From Microcaldota archaeon (GTDB lineage: Archaea; Micrarchaeota; Micrarchaeia; Norongarragalinales; SBBD01): DNA of 64,000 bases. Positions 15,690 through 24,534 of the stretch are shown piece by piece (the first letter of the stretch is position 1; each line of letters starts with the position of its first letter). The stretch covers positions 186,001 through 250,000 of the forward strand of contig JAHJQN010000003.1 in NCBI GenBank assembly GCA_018819225.1, written 5' to 3'. The notes below the pieces were generated by a model that saw only the letters and a list, made by a program, of their open reading frames with translations, searched no databases and was not told where the DNA came from. Position numbers and translations under genes: made by a program.

Positions 15690-17186
15690 TCACGCATGAA
15701 CCGGATCAGAACGCAGTTGGCTAGCTATGATTTGTTGGCATGCAAGCAGGAACGCGGACTCGTTTTCAGCCGAGGAGGAAAAGGACGCGCCCGCCGCAAT
15801 CGAATGCCCGCCGCCATAGCCGTTCACTTTCAAAGAAGCGTTTTGCATGACGCGACCGAGGTGAATTCCTTTCTCGATCAAGGGTTTGGACGCGCGCGAA
15901 GAGACTTTGACGAGGCCGTTATCATCCATACTGAACGCAATCACGGGCTTGACCTGTTTGACGGCACCCGAATTAAAGAAGGCGCCGGCCACCGTGCCGA
16001 TCACGGAATCCGGGATATGCGAACGCGCGTCCAAAAAATAGAATGCGCCCATGTCCTCTGCATGGCGTCTGGCAAAGGAAATCCCCTTCCGGATGGCGAG
16101 CCGGTGCTGTCGAAGCATGCGCTTGGCTTCCTCGAACACGGAACGATTTCCGGACGCCAAAGCCACGCCTAAATCCGGTCGGTCGTGACGGCCGCACGCA
16201 TTTAACAGCGTCGAAAACTCATAGGCGTCGAACAACTCGCTCGCGGAATCCTCGTCCGGAAACAAATAAACCGGACCCAACAACGATTTGAGTTCTTTCT
16301 CGGGAACGCCGCGCCCCGCACCGTACGCGATCAACGCGCCTCGGAGAGTAAAACGCTGTTCATGCGAGAGATCGTTGTACCGAAGCCACCTGCGCTCGCC
16401 ATTCCGGGATTCCACGAACGGAATGCCGTGTCGGAAGAGAAACAATGCGGACTGTTTGTCGGAACCGGAAAGGCCGGGAAGAAGGGGTTCCGAACAAAAA
16501 CTGATAAACGACACGAGGCCGCGCGAAACGCGACCGAAAATACGCAAGTCATTCTCGACGCGAACCACACCGAGCTTCTGCGCTTGTTGAAGCAACAAAC
16601 GGTTCGCGCCCACCAAGCCTTCGCGATCCTGCACGTCTCCCACGGCGCCGACGAGAGCGGATTGAGCCATGTGCTTGGCGGCTGCCACGGGAACATGAGC
16701 ACTAAACGCAAAAAAAGCAGTGGAAGCCGAGCAGGCGTCATGAGCGCCATCCATGCCGAACCGATGCGGGTTTACGAGATGCAATGAATCCGGGAGCGCG
16801 TCTTCCTCCGGAGGATGATGGTCCAGAATGGCAACCATCTTAGGGGCGAGCGCAATACGCGCCAAATCCTTGAGAAAGCCCGCGGATAAATCACAGATTA
16901 ACAGGCAAGGCTCCGGCGCCTCCGAAAGAGTGCGGATCGCGTTCGGATCCATCTTCTTCAGCGCCACGGTTCGAAACAAAACCTTTTTTTCCGTTAATGC
17001 CCGGTGACAGATCCCGGCAGCCGAAAGGCCGTCGGCATCAAAATGGTGGACCAAGACAACAGAGGACTGGCGCAACACGCGCTCCCCCACTTCCGAAGCG
17101 TATTTCCGGAATGCCCGAAGCTGTTGCTGACTCACCGTCTCTTTTTGAACGAGACTGCTGGCCGGCGCAAAATCCGAGAATTCCAT
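15690..17186 (-). CDS. DHH-family phosphoesterase (RecJ-like archaeal nuclease)
   Basis: 498 residues with the DHH superfamily signature: HHFDADGLSA near residue 50, LLICDLSAG, and the eponymous ILDHHPPEE, followed by NPHRFGMDG and a C-terminal DHHA1-like RNA/DNA-binding part ending in GYGGGHSIAAGA. Archaeal proteins of this type are single-strand exonucleases, some associated with the replicative helicase complex (GAN/RecJ-like), others acting on short RNA or cyclic dinucleotides. The start is set at the ATG at 17186, about 27 nt after a TATA-like TTAATAATT. It is divergent from the CBS-HPF gene and convergent with no gene. Confidence 0.82.
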   Translation of the reverse strand: MEFSDFAPASSLVQKETVSQQQLRAFRKYASEVGERVLRQSSVVLVHHFDADGLSAAGICHRALTEKKVLFRTVALKKMDPNAIRTLSEAPEPCLLICDLSAGFLKDLARIALAPKMVAILDHHPPEEDALPDSLHLVNPHRFGMDGAHDACSASTAFFAFSAHVPVAAAKHMAQSALVGAVGDVQDREGLVGANRLLLQQAQKLGVVRVENDLRIFGRVSRGLVSFISFCSEPLLPGLSGSDKQSALFLFRHGIPFVESRNGERRWLRYNDLSHEQRFTLRGALIAYGAGRGVPEKELKSLLGPVYLFPDEDSASELFDAYEFSTLLNACGRHDRPDLGVALASGNRSVFEEAKRMLRQHRLAIRKGISFARRHAEDMGAFYFLDARSHIPDSVIGTVAGAFFNSGAVKQVKPVIAFSMDDNGLVKVSSRASKPLIEKGIHLGRVMQNASLKVNGYGGGHSIAAGASFSSSAENESAFLLACQQIIASQLRSDPVHA

Positions 17187-17297
17187 CAACGAAAGAATAC
17201 GCGGACAAGAATTATTAACGGAACCGGAACCGTACGGCCAACGCATGGAGGCAACGTTAATAAAAGCGCGCCGCGTGCAAGGAGCGGGGTGCGAAAC

Positions 17298-18377
17298 ATG
17301 CGAATAGAGACGGCCGTTTGTGTCGAAGAAAACGAATCCCTCAGTAAAGCCATCGGATACCTGAAGGAAACCGATTTCCTGATCATGACGCGGAAAGGAA
17401 AATACGCCGGAGAAATCACGGCGAACCAGCTCGTATGGTACACGGGAGATGCCCGCGCCACGAAAGCGGCCACCGTTGCCCGAAAAGGGACGGTGATGTA
17501 CGAACCATTAAACGACGACCATATTCTGCAGAAATTTGCCGAAGGACGAATCGAAGGAGCCGCCGTATTGGACGAGAGGATGCGCGTCAGGGGCATATTG
17601 AATAAAAAGAACATTCTGGAACTTGCGGAATCCTACGCCGAACTTAAAACGAGTAAGGTACGGGACGTGATGACGCCCGCGTACACGATTGACAAAGACA
17701 GCACGATCGATCAGGCGAATCGGCTCATGACGAGGAACCGGCTCCAACAACTCGTGGTCACCGAAGGAAAAAAAGCGGTTGGAAAATTCTCCGAACTCGA
17801 CATGGTGCGAAACGTCAAGCCGTACCTGCATCAATCCGATCGCTCGCGTACCGTCCGAGCCAAGATGGACGTGGAAAAGGAGCGCGTTCAGAACGTGATG
17901 AGCGCGCTCGAAGACACGGATTACATCGCGGCCACGGATTCGCTCGCCGAAGCCGCCGAAAAACTGAGAATGCGAAACGAGTGCATCCCATTAATCGTTA
18001 TCGACCAGGGGAAACTCAAGGGCCTGATCGGTTTCCACGAAGTCATTCAGATGCTGGCGCCGCGACCCGAATCGAAAGTGACCATCGTGGGCCTTAAAGA
18101 AGAAGGCAAATTTTCGAAGCGATCCATCGAGGAAGAAGCCCGGAAATTATTGAAGCGCGTCGGCGGGGAAGGCCACGTGCAGCTCCACGTGAAAAGCAAA
18201 CGCAAAGGGAAACATCGCAAAGAGTATGAGGTCGCGGGTCGCTTGCGCGTCGACGGGGAAGAGGTATATGCGAATCCCTCGCGCTTGAAACACCGGAACT
18301 ACGGCGATTTGCACCAGGGAATCAAAGACGCGTTAGACGCGCTGCAGAGAATCTGGGAACGGCGCATCCGGAAATGA
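17298..18377 (+). CDS. CBS-domain protein fused to an HPF-like ribosome-binding domain
   Basis: 359 residues. Four CBS motifs form two Bateman pairs (about 1-125 and 125-255), the second with the classic KVRDVMTPAYTIDKDSTI. They are followed by a C-terminal domain (about 265-359) with VTIVGLKEEG, VQLHVKSKRKGKHRKEYEVAG and KHRNYGDLHQGIKDALDALQRIW, which resembles the HPF/S30AE fold used by ribosome hibernation factors. CBS domains bind adenine nucleotides, so an energy-sensing ribosome-silencing factor is a reasonable inference; CBS proteins that sit on archaeal ribosomes have been described. The ATG at 17298 follows TTAATAAAA (17255-17263) and GGAGCGG. An in-frame upstream extension is not supported. 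Confidence 0.78.
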   Translation: MRIETAVCVEENESLSKAIGYLKETDFLIMTRKGKYAGEITANQLVWYTGDARATKAATVARKGTVMYEPLNDDHILQKFAEGRIEGAAVLDERMRVRGILNKKNILELAESYAELKTSKVRDVMTPAYTIDKDSTIDQANRLMTRNRLQQLVVTEGKKAVGKFSELDMVRNVKPYLHQSDRSRTVRAKMDVEKERVQNVMSALEDTDYIAATDSLAEAAEKLRMRNECIPLIVIDQGKLKGLIGFHEVIQMLAPRPESKVTIVGLKEEGKFSKRSIEEEARKLLKRVGGEGHVQLHVKSKRKGKHRKEYEVAGRLRVDGEEVYANPSRLKHRNYGDLHQGIKDALDALQRIWERRIRK

Positions 18378-18704
18378 TTAGTTCTTCCGAAGGGCGAGCA
18401 CCAGCGCCCACGAACGCTCGAAACCGAACACGTCGGTCAACGAGACCAACGCATCGAAGACTCGGGTTCGGCCGCGCTGCTTCTCGCGTTTCAGAAGCGA
18501 ATCGACGGCCGCATTCAGTTCCTCTGCAAAATCGTCGGCATCCGGTTGAGTCGGGCCCACGAAGGCCAGCACGTGATCGTGCAGCTTGACGGAACGGCCA
18601 TCCATATTGAACAGTTCCCACTCGCGGTCATCCAGCGCCTCGACCGGACCGGAATAGACTTGCCGAAAGCCAAGGCGCTTGAGCTCTTCTTTCAAGGTGT
18701 GCAT
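18378..18704 (-). CDS. uncharacterised 108-aa protein
   Basis: No family recognised. From the ATG at 18704 it reads MHTLKEELKRLGFRQ, then mixed strands and helices with DDREWELFNMDG and ALVSLTDVFGFERS. It is soluble, with no signal peptide or membrane segment. I use this start because a TATA box (18735-18743) lies about 30 nt upstream; a longer reading would run across the divergent galT promoter and gene. The gene converges with the CBS-HPF gene, with stops back to back. Confidence 0.6.
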   Translation of the reverse strand: MHTLKEELKRLGFRQVYSGPVEALDDREWELFNMDGRSVKLHDHVLAFVGPTQPDADDFAEELNAAVDSLLKREKQRGRTRVFDALVSLTDVFGFERSWALVLALRKN

Positions 18705-18734
18705 GAGACAACGAAAGCGATTAATGAAAATATC

Positions 18735-18743
18735 TTTATAAAC
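18735..18743. promoter_or_regulatory. TATA box usable in both directions
   Basis: TTTATAAAC sits about 27 nt before the ATG at 18769 (plus) and about 30 nt before the ATG at 18704 (minus). The near-palindromic core could serve both divergent genes. Confidence 0.5.
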
Positions 18744-18768
18744 GCTTGTCGGATAAAGGAATGAGTCC

Positions 18769-19662
18769 ATGGTCCAGGAGTTCCGAAAAGAACAGACGAA
18801 AAATATGGTCGTGTTGGTGGCCAGTGGACGCTCCAAACGACCGAGAGTATTTGGAAAAAAAGCGGCGTGTCCGTTCTGTCGCGGCGCCGAGCATACGACT
18901 CCGCCAACCACGTTCGCCCTACCGAATCCCGCGCAATGGAATGTCCGGGCGTTTCGGAATGCGTTCGGGCTCGTGAGCCCTCAAACATATCGTCCCTTTC
19001 GAAACGGACGCGCGCCCGCTTACGGAGAACATGAAGTCATCGTGGAGAACGACGAGCACGGCCGTTACTTTCCCTCGTTTTCATCGCAGGAATTGGCTCG
19101 GGTCTACGAGGCGTACGCCCACCGATACCACGCGCTGAAAAAAAGGAAACACGTCAAACACGTGCTGTTGTTCAAAAACCACGGGCGGAAAGCCGGGGCG
19201 AGCATCGAACACGAACACGCGCAAATCATTTCGCTGCCGTTCGTACCGCAACTCGTCGAAAACGAAACGCGGCATGCCGGTCACTTGATCCGGAAAATCA
19301 AAGAGGAAAAACAAAACGTTGTTTTCGAAAACGATTGGGCGTACGTATGGTGCCCGAGCTTTTCGCGCTTTTCATACGAAATGTGGATCGTGCCAAAAAA
19401 AAACGTGCCCTCCTTAATGGATTACGCCGAACGGGAATCGCGCGTTTTGATGAAGACGCTGCAACAATGCATTCGAAAACTGGAGACGATATCGGATTCG
19501 TACAACGTTCTTTTTTTCGAAAGCCCGAAGCGCACGCCATTGCAGGCACACGTCGAGCTGTTTCCGAGGCGAAGCGATTGGGCCGGGCTCGAACTCGGAG
19601 GAGGCATTATCGTGAACTCGAAAGAACCGCGCGAGGCCGCTAGAGAATTGCGCCGGCTCTGA
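18769..19662 (+). CDS. galT: galactose-1-phosphate uridylyltransferase-like HIT-superfamily protein
   Basis: 297 residues in the GalT branch of the HIT superfamily. The CPFCRGAEHTTPP zinc site near residue 34, a HEVIVEND strand, HVLLFKNHGRKAGASIEHEHAQI with the catalytic His of the H-x-H-x-Q type, and a second half ending in the HVELFPR histidine motif are all present. GalT moves UMP from UDP-glucose to galactose-1-phosphate. No other Leloir gene is visible in the window, so a related nucleotidyltransferase substrate cannot be excluded. It is leaderless or nearly so, from the bidirectional TATA. Confidence 0.83.
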   Translation: MVQEFRKEQTKNMVVLVASGRSKRPRVFGKKAACPFCRGAEHTTPPTTFALPNPAQWNVRAFRNAFGLVSPQTYRPFRNGRAPAYGEHEVIVENDEHGRYFPSFSSQELARVYEAYAHRYHALKKRKHVKHVLLFKNHGRKAGASIEHEHAQIISLPFVPQLVENETRHAGHLIRKIKEEKQNVVFENDWAYVWCPSFSRFSYEMWIVPKKNVPSLMDYAERESRVLMKTLQQCIRKLETISDSYNVLFFESPKRTPLQAHVELFPRRSDWAGLELGGGIIVNSKEPREAARELRRL

Positions 19663-19663
19663 T

Positions 19664-20809
19664 TCATGCGGGCAGCCCCGAGAGCCCGAAATATAACGCG
19701 GAATCCGAAACCATCCAGTCCTCGACTTGCGGAGGCGTCGAAATATCCCCCATCGTGCGCAAACTACCGGGGTACGACAGGTTGAGGGTCATGACCTCGA
19801 AAGGCGTCAACGAATTCGCGCCCATCACCACGATCCAATACGTTCCTTTCGGAAGCGTTGAATCCGTCGGGAAACCAAACCGCGCGTCCCCAAAATCGCT
19901 GGGAAGTATCACCATACCGCGACGCGCCTCAAACAATACGCTGCCGGACGGCTTGCCTAAGGCGTCATGCCGTATCTGAACCGTGAATTCGCCTGCCGGA
20001 TTCTCGGAAAGACGGCGCACTCGAAGCACAATGCTCTTGATGCGAACCGTACTCGCCACGTCGAACTTCTGTGCGAGCCGATTGGAGCGGTCGACGCGCA
20101 TGGAAAGCCATTCGTGCGACTCTTGAATCACGCCCAAGGGAAGCACCGAAAGCTCTAATTCGACCTCGTCATTGGAACGGAGTTGGCCTTGAGGCGTGGA
20201 AAGCCTCGCAGTCAATTCATGAACGCCATCCACGTCAGGAGTCCATTTCAACGTCGCCGTGTCCCCGGAATCCAACTGGGAAATCATCATTTCATCGATA
20301 AACCGGTTACCCTCGAATAAGGAAACATTCACCGAATCAATGAATTCGGAGTCTGGACACGTGCCTTCAGCATACCGCACGGGAATTCGGAACGTATGCG
20401 TTTCGGAAAGGCGCAATTCCGAAGGAAGAGGGATGTCGCCGAAAAAGACGTCGGAAGGAATACAGTCCGTCGTAGGGGTTGAGGGCGCGGGCATGCGTTT
20501 CGTCCAAACGTAGTAAGCGCCGAGTTCACCGTACGAGGCGTCATAGAGAGTGAACAAGCGGTTCTTTGAAGGATCTCGGGAGTCTCCGAACACGGGTTCT
20601 CCGGATAACGCACCGGAAAGCAACTCCATTTCCACAAAGCCTTGCACGATGTCAAAGGTATTCGAATACGGAATGCCTTGGTAGAATCCGTCGGAAGGAG
20701 GAGGGGTGGAAGAGACAATGGGAGTCGGAGAAGGCAAGGCGTCGCCCTCGTTCACTAAGCAACCGGAAAGCAAAACAAAAAGCGCGAGGAACAGGATAAC
20801 GAATCGCAT
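19664..20809 (-). CDS. lipoprotein with extracellular beta domains
   Basis: 381 residues. The N-terminus is a lipoprotein signal with an LSGC lipobox (MRFVILFLALFVLLSGC), so the mature protein should be lipid-anchored at Cys17. A short Pro/Thr-rich linker follows (LPSPTPIVSSTPPP). The remainder is beta-rich with an Ig/CARDB-like segment (about 150-220) and a C-terminal jelly-roll-like region containing PKGTYWIVVMGANS, a pattern seen in secreted carbohydrate- or surface-binding domains. No catalytic motif. It ends one base beyond galT, in the opposite orientation. Confidence 0.72.
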   Translation of the reverse strand: MRFVILFLALFVLLSGCLVNEGDALPSPTPIVSSTPPPSDGFYQGIPYSNTFDIVQGFVEMELLSGALSGEPVFGDSRDPSKNRLFTLYDASYGELGAYYVWTKRMPAPSTPTTDCIPSDVFFGDIPLPSELRLSETHTFRIPVRYAEGTCPDSEFIDSVNVSLFEGNRFIDEMMISQLDSGDTATLKWTPDVDGVHELTARLSTPQGQLRSNDEVELELSVLPLGVIQESHEWLSMRVDRSNRLAQKFDVASTVRIKSIVLRVRRLSENPAGEFTVQIRHDALGKPSGSVLFEARRGMVILPSDFGDARFGFPTDSTLPKGTYWIVVMGANSLTPFEVMTLNLSYPGSLRTMGDISTPPQVEDWMVSDSALYFGLSGLPA

Positions 20810-20867
20810 GAAGGAAAGAGAACGCTGGAGAGAATAAAAGCGTTTATGTAGAAGGAAAAGACTCGGG

Positions 20868-20922
20868 GAAAATAAAAAAAGAAGAAAAAGAAAAAATAAA
20901 GAAAAGGGGCGTTGAGCCCCTT
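20868..20922 (-). terminator. hairpin plus T-rich terminator of the S-layer gene
   Basis: On the minus strand AAGGGGC-loop-GCCCCTT (arms 20916-20922 and 20904-20910) is followed by a long T/C-rich tract (about 20868-20903). It lies 12 nt past the S-layer stop codon, a position and shape suited to ending a very highly expressed transcript. Confidence 0.75.
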
Positions 20923-20933
20923 CTTAGGGTTGC

Positions 20934-23519
20934 TTAACCTCTGACGCTGTCACGGTTCGACGCTAACCATCGAACGAGTTCCGTTCCTGCAGCTTGCGTG
21001 TCTGCAGCCGTGTAACCAAGCACGTAAACCTTCGAGCCCATCACTTTCACGATGGGTTCGCTGCCTGGTGCAACGGTGATACCCGCTCTCTGTGCATGCG
21101 AGTTGACAACCGGACCTCCGATTACAACGAGAGATGCCGTGTCGCCAGCCTCCGTGTCAAAGACAACGAGAGGACTGCCTGCCGAGAGTTTCGTAACAAC
21201 TGCCGCGTTCGACACGCTGGGTTTGAGGTTCGAGACGCCCGAGACGGTTCCCGTATTTTCCATTTCCTCGTCTTCGTCTGCCACAGTTTCGTCGACTGCC
21301 GCATCTGCGGTGATCTCCTTCACGAGGATGGAGTATCCGCCACCGATGTCTTGCGAGTCGCCTTCGGACAACGTGTAGTCGGCCTCGTTCGCGGACGCGC
21401 TAATACCAGATTGCGTCAACGTGAACTTGGCGTGCGCCACGGTCGTCGGGTAACTGAACGTAGCCGACGTCGAAGAGATGGCATTGAAGATGCCTCCACG
21501 GTTACTCGTGTAGCCAGGCTCTTTAGCAGCCACAGCCGGAGCCGTCGTGGGAAGGGCATCGACACCCAAACCATTTAGGGAGTCATAGCCTATCTTGTCG
21601 ATCGTCGTCGTTCCGATGGTGTTCACGAACTGGCGGAGCGTGCCGTCATATTGCAGCGTCCAGTGGAAGTTCGAACTCGCAGCGGTTCCCGACACTTGCG
21701 CGGTCGTTCCGTTCGCATCCTCCGTAATTTCGGGGATGAGAATCAGCGTTCCGTTGTGCGTCGCGGTTGCGCTGTCGTTAAAGCTCGTTCCGTTCCACGT
21801 GTTGTTCGTTACCTGAATTCCAGCGCTTTCCGTGCTGCTGTAGTGGTACAGCAAAGCGGTTGCGTTGTTGGCGTTCAGGGCACCACCTGTGGCTGACGTG
21901 TTGGTGATATACCAACCCGTTCCAGAGTCGTAATAGTATACGGTACCCTGGATGCCGCTGGTCGTGTTGAATTCCGACAGTTTAACGTAGACGGAGTCCA
22001 CGTTTTTCTGTAGCTGGAACGCATTGCTCTTTCCAGATTGGATGAGAACGAAGTCCTCAATAACCGCGGTCATATTACCCGTTGCAACTTCCGTGGCAAT
22101 GGGTAGTGTCTGCGATTTCTGGATAGAGAAGGTCAGCGAGTCGTAGTCCACATCCTCCAAGCCGAGGTAGTTGAACTTGAATCCAGCCAATCCCTTGATG
22201 ATGTCAATGGATTCGCCGGGGTTCAACGACGTGGCGATCGGAGTCTTGTAGATTTGGTCGACATCGTTGAAGATCTGGATGCGGGCAATTCCTTCCGAAG
22301 AGCCTACTGAAGCTCCCCAGATCATTGCCTTCCAGTTCTTGTGGCTGTCACCACCCGACACTTCCTGGTTGTGCGTGATGTCCAGTTTGTTGGAGTACAG
22401 CGAGACATCCGCATACGCTTCCTTCGCGAACGCTCCTGGGAACGCACTGTTCACTTTAATGACCAAGTTGTTCGCTTCAGAGACGGTCGTGGAGGTCGCG
22501 TTTTCATCAACGGTGATCTGCTTGATCAAGTTGTCGTTGGAGTCGGTAATGGTGAACGAAACTCGCGGTAACGCGTTAGCTCCATAACCAAATCCTGACA
22601 AGTCGACCAGCGTCACGGTAAATCCGTCCGGCGTGGTTGCCGAATCACCGACGCGCATGATATCCTTATGCTGGATCTCCTTTCCGAGAATGACTTGCGA
22701 CGCACCGGCTCCAGAGGCAGTGACTTCCATAATGGTCCACTTTTCACCCAAGAAGGTGATGCGCACATTGTTCTTCGTGACCTTGTCGTTGTCCGCACAG
22801 TTCGCATAGCTCTTTGAGGTATCCAAGCAGAGGGGGATGGGGTCCGTAAAGATGGCCTCATAACCCGTCTTAGCTTCCTTCGCCTGCAGGCTCTTCGACG
22901 TTTCGTCGTATTGAACCTTCGCGAGAGCATAGACGCGCTGCTCTTCCTTCGTGTTCGTAGAGCCCTTGGAGTAAGCGATTTTTCCATCGCTGGCAAGGTC
23001 TCCATGCGGAGAAAGCACCGGTGTCTTGTCCTTCGTGATGACCTTCGGCCCAACCGGGCTGTTGAACGACGTATTCGTCGTCGAGAAGGACGTGGTCGTA
23101 TTTCTCGTGGTGTCCGGGTTAAAGTCGACGTTGTCGTTCACGTACGCCTGCATGCTGAAAGCAGATGCAGGGTTTACGCCCGGCGTCGTCACGGTCAGCG
23201 TGACCTTCTTGTTAGAGAGATCGCACGAACCGGATCCGCCCGCGCCGCCGTTGCACGATAGCTGGTCGATACCCAAGACCGTTACTGCCTGGTCCTTGTA
23301 CGCAAGGTTTCCGATCATGGCTGCAATGTTAGCTGCAACCACTCCATCGGACGCCGCTGCGTTCGTACCCACCGCGATTTTCACGTTGGGCTCGCCGTTC
23401 GTAAAGAACGGGAAGGAACTCAGACCTGAGTCTACACTAACTGCTCCTGCAAACGCGGCTCCTAGCAAACCCATGCCGCTCGCAATCGCAGCTACTTTTT
23501 TTACGTTCAGGCTTCTCAC
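20934..23519 (-). CDS. S-layer protein
   Basis: 861 residues. The start VRSLNVKKVAAIASG is a typical archaeal S-layer N-terminus, with the signal core AIASGMGLLGAAFAG, then an S_layer_N-like segment with VKIAVGTNAAASDGVVAANIAAMIG. The C-terminus (VVKVMGSKVYVLGYTAADTQ) matches the S_layer_C end seen in methanogen and DPANN S-layer proteins. It should form the two-dimensional cell-envelope lattice and is rich in Ser/Thr/Asn and N-glycosylation sequons. It uses a GTG start with a strong GAGGTGA upstream. A hairpin terminator follows, and the large upstream intergenic region suggests a strong promoter with a long leader. Confidence 0.88.
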   Translation of the reverse strand: MRSLNVKKVAAIASGMGLLGAAFAGAVSVDSGLSSFPFFTNGEPNVKIAVGTNAAASDGVVAANIAAMIGNLAYKDQAVTVLGIDQLSCNGGAGGSGSCDLSNKKVTLTVTTPGVNPASAFSMQAYVNDNVDFNPDTTRNTTTSFSTTNTSFNSPVGPKVITKDKTPVLSPHGDLASDGKIAYSKGSTNTKEEQRVYALAKVQYDETSKSLQAKEAKTGYEAIFTDPIPLCLDTSKSYANCADNDKVTKNNVRITFLGEKWTIMEVTASGAGASQVILGKEIQHKDIMRVGDSATTPDGFTVTLVDLSGFGYGANALPRVSFTITDSNDNLIKQITVDENATSTTVSEANNLVIKVNSAFPGAFAKEAYADVSLYSNKLDITHNQEVSGGDSHKNWKAMIWGASVGSSEGIARIQIFNDVDQIYKTPIATSLNPGESIDIIKGLAGFKFNYLGLEDVDYDSLTFSIQKSQTLPIATEVATGNMTAVIEDFVLIQSGKSNAFQLQKNVDSVYVKLSEFNTTSGIQGTVYYYDSGTGWYITNTSATGGALNANNATALLYHYSSTESAGIQVTNNTWNGTSFNDSATATHNGTLILIPEITEDANGTTAQVSGTAASSNFHWTLQYDGTLRQFVNTIGTTTIDKIGYDSLNGLGVDALPTTAPAVAAKEPGYTSNRGGIFNAISSTSATFSYPTTVAHAKFTLTQSGISASANEADYTLSEGDSQDIGGGYSILVKEITADAAVDETVADEDEEMENTGTVSGVSNLKPSVSNAAVVTKLSAGSPLVVFDTEAGDTASLVVIGGPVVNSHAQRAGITVAPGSEPIVKVMGSKVYVLGYTAADTQAAGTELVRWLASNRDSVRG

Positions 23520-23992
23520 AAAATCTCACCTCGAGATTCATGTTGCTGAAGACCCTATTTTTCAAAGATCTTCTCCGTCACTTTCCGCTTCACCGATGCG
23601 GGAGGCACCCGTGCTGTGAGCGTAACAAAACTTTCCACTCAAAAAGCGTTGCGTCATCAAAACCAACACATGCCTATTATTCGCATAACGCTTTTCTGCA
23701 GCACATAAAAAAATGAATTTCCTGCAGAGAGTGGGTGCATCTTGCTCCGCGCGTAGCAGATGGTTTTTCTCCCCTATTTAAACATTTCCTTTGCTCCCTG
23801 TCAATTGACGAAAAGGGATATCCGTAGAGACGTAAACCTGTCTCTTTTTCAGGAATTCTCCCTCTAAAAACCTAATTTTTATTAATTTCGGCTTTCGTCG
23901 ATTACGGGGTTTAAGCAAAAGCAAAAATAGCGAGAAAACAAACCCGAATAGCATACGTAACTAAAGGTTAATAAGCACGAGGAAAATGCCAT

Positions 23993-24012
23993 AATGCAGC
24001 ACGTGCTGCATT
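23993..24012. repeat. 20-bp perfect palindrome
   Basis: AATGCAGCACGTGCTGCATT is identical on both strands. With the second palindrome at 24085-24100 it lies in the gap between the S-layer gene and the downstream cluster. It could be a regulator-binding site or a transcript hairpin. Confidence 0.6.
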
Positions 24013-24084
24013 TTGAAATAAGTAAAGCAAAAACGAGAAAAAAAGGGGTTCAAATATTAGAGGGGCGAACGGCTCCGGCACTAG

Positions 24085-24100
24085 TGCATCAGGTGATGCA
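24085..24100. repeat. inverted repeat just past the stop of the small membrane gene
   Basis: TGCATCA-GG-TGATGCA, with 7-bp arms, begins one base beyond the stop codon at 24102 and is a candidate transcript-end hairpin for the minus-strand cluster. Confidence 0.5.
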
Positions 24101-24101
24101 T

Positions 24102-24275
24102 TTAGAAGTATCCGAATGCAATAGCCACTAACACCGATACCGCCAACAACTCCAGCACCAAGAACACTTTAAGCCGGTGGCTCATGAATGCCCGGCCTCC
24201 GCTTGGAGCAGCGTAGGAATCGGCGCGTTGATGTTGAATGCGGGCTTTCCGGACGGATTTTTTGCGTTTTTTCAT
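24102..24275 (-). CDS. small C-terminally anchored membrane protein, possibly Sec61-beta/SecG-like
   Basis: 57 residues from the ATG at 24275, preceded by AAGGTGA at good spacing. A basic N-terminus (KKRKKSVRKARIQHQ) leads to a YAAPSGGRAF segment and one C-terminal membrane helix (LKVFLVLELLAVSVLVAIAFGYF). Size, tail anchor and the Pro-Ser-Gly block just before the helix resemble archaeal Sec61-beta, the small subunit of the protein-export channel. The similarity is weak and the name is a suggestion only. It lies 16 nt behind the Pcc1-like gene in the same operon. Confidence 0.5.
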   Translation of the reverse strand: MKKRKKSVRKARIQHQRADSYAAPSGGRAFMSHRLKVFLVLELLAVSVLVAIAFGYF

Positions 24276-24291
24276 GGGGGTTTTCACCTTT

Positions 24292-24534
24292 TCATCCTTT
24301 TTCAATGAATGCGAACGTATCCCGCGCAATCTTCACATCGCGCAACAACGAGGTCGCGCGGGCGCGGAGGGCGGCAAAAGAATGGGATTCGATACGGCAA
24401 TATATAGCTTTCGGGTTTTTAGGCGCTGCTTTCACGCTTAAAACCACTTTACTGCTCTGGTCGCTCTTAATGACTTGGAGCGCGTGCTTCGCGTGCTTCG
24501 CACTCGAAAACTCTATCTCAAACGAGGCATTCAT
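24292..24534 (-). CDS. pcc1: Pcc1-like KEOPS complex subunit
   Basis: 80 residues with the small alpha-beta fold of Pcc1: a first strand (MNASFEIEF), a helix with SSAKHAKHALQVIKSD, strands (KVVLSVKAA, IYCRIESHS) and the characteristic second helix FAALRARATSLLRDVKIA. Pcc1 is the dimerisation platform of KEOPS, which makes the t6A modification at position 37 of ANN-decoding tRNAs. It starts one base within the stop of the upstream gene (TAATG). A Cgi121-like subunit lies at 45910. Identity rests on pattern only but is fairly clear. Confidence 0.72.
   Translation of the reverse strand: MNASFEIEFSSAKHAKHALQVIKSDQSSKVVLSVKAAPKNPKAIYCRIESHSFAALRARATSLLRDVKIARDTFAFIEKG

Larger units (their letters stand above)
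23520..24101. other. 582-bp region upstream of the S-layer gene
   Basis: No gene. On the minus strand TTTAAATA (23775-23782) is a good TATA box, which would give the S-layer mRNA a leader of about 235 nt; T-rich TATA-like runs near 23705 are alternatives. The distal part is A/T-rich. It contains a 6-bp hairpin AGAGAC/GTCTCT near 23835 followed by a T run, and two near-perfect palindromes listed separately. These could be terminators of the cluster at 24102-27757 or operator sites. Confidence 0.5.
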
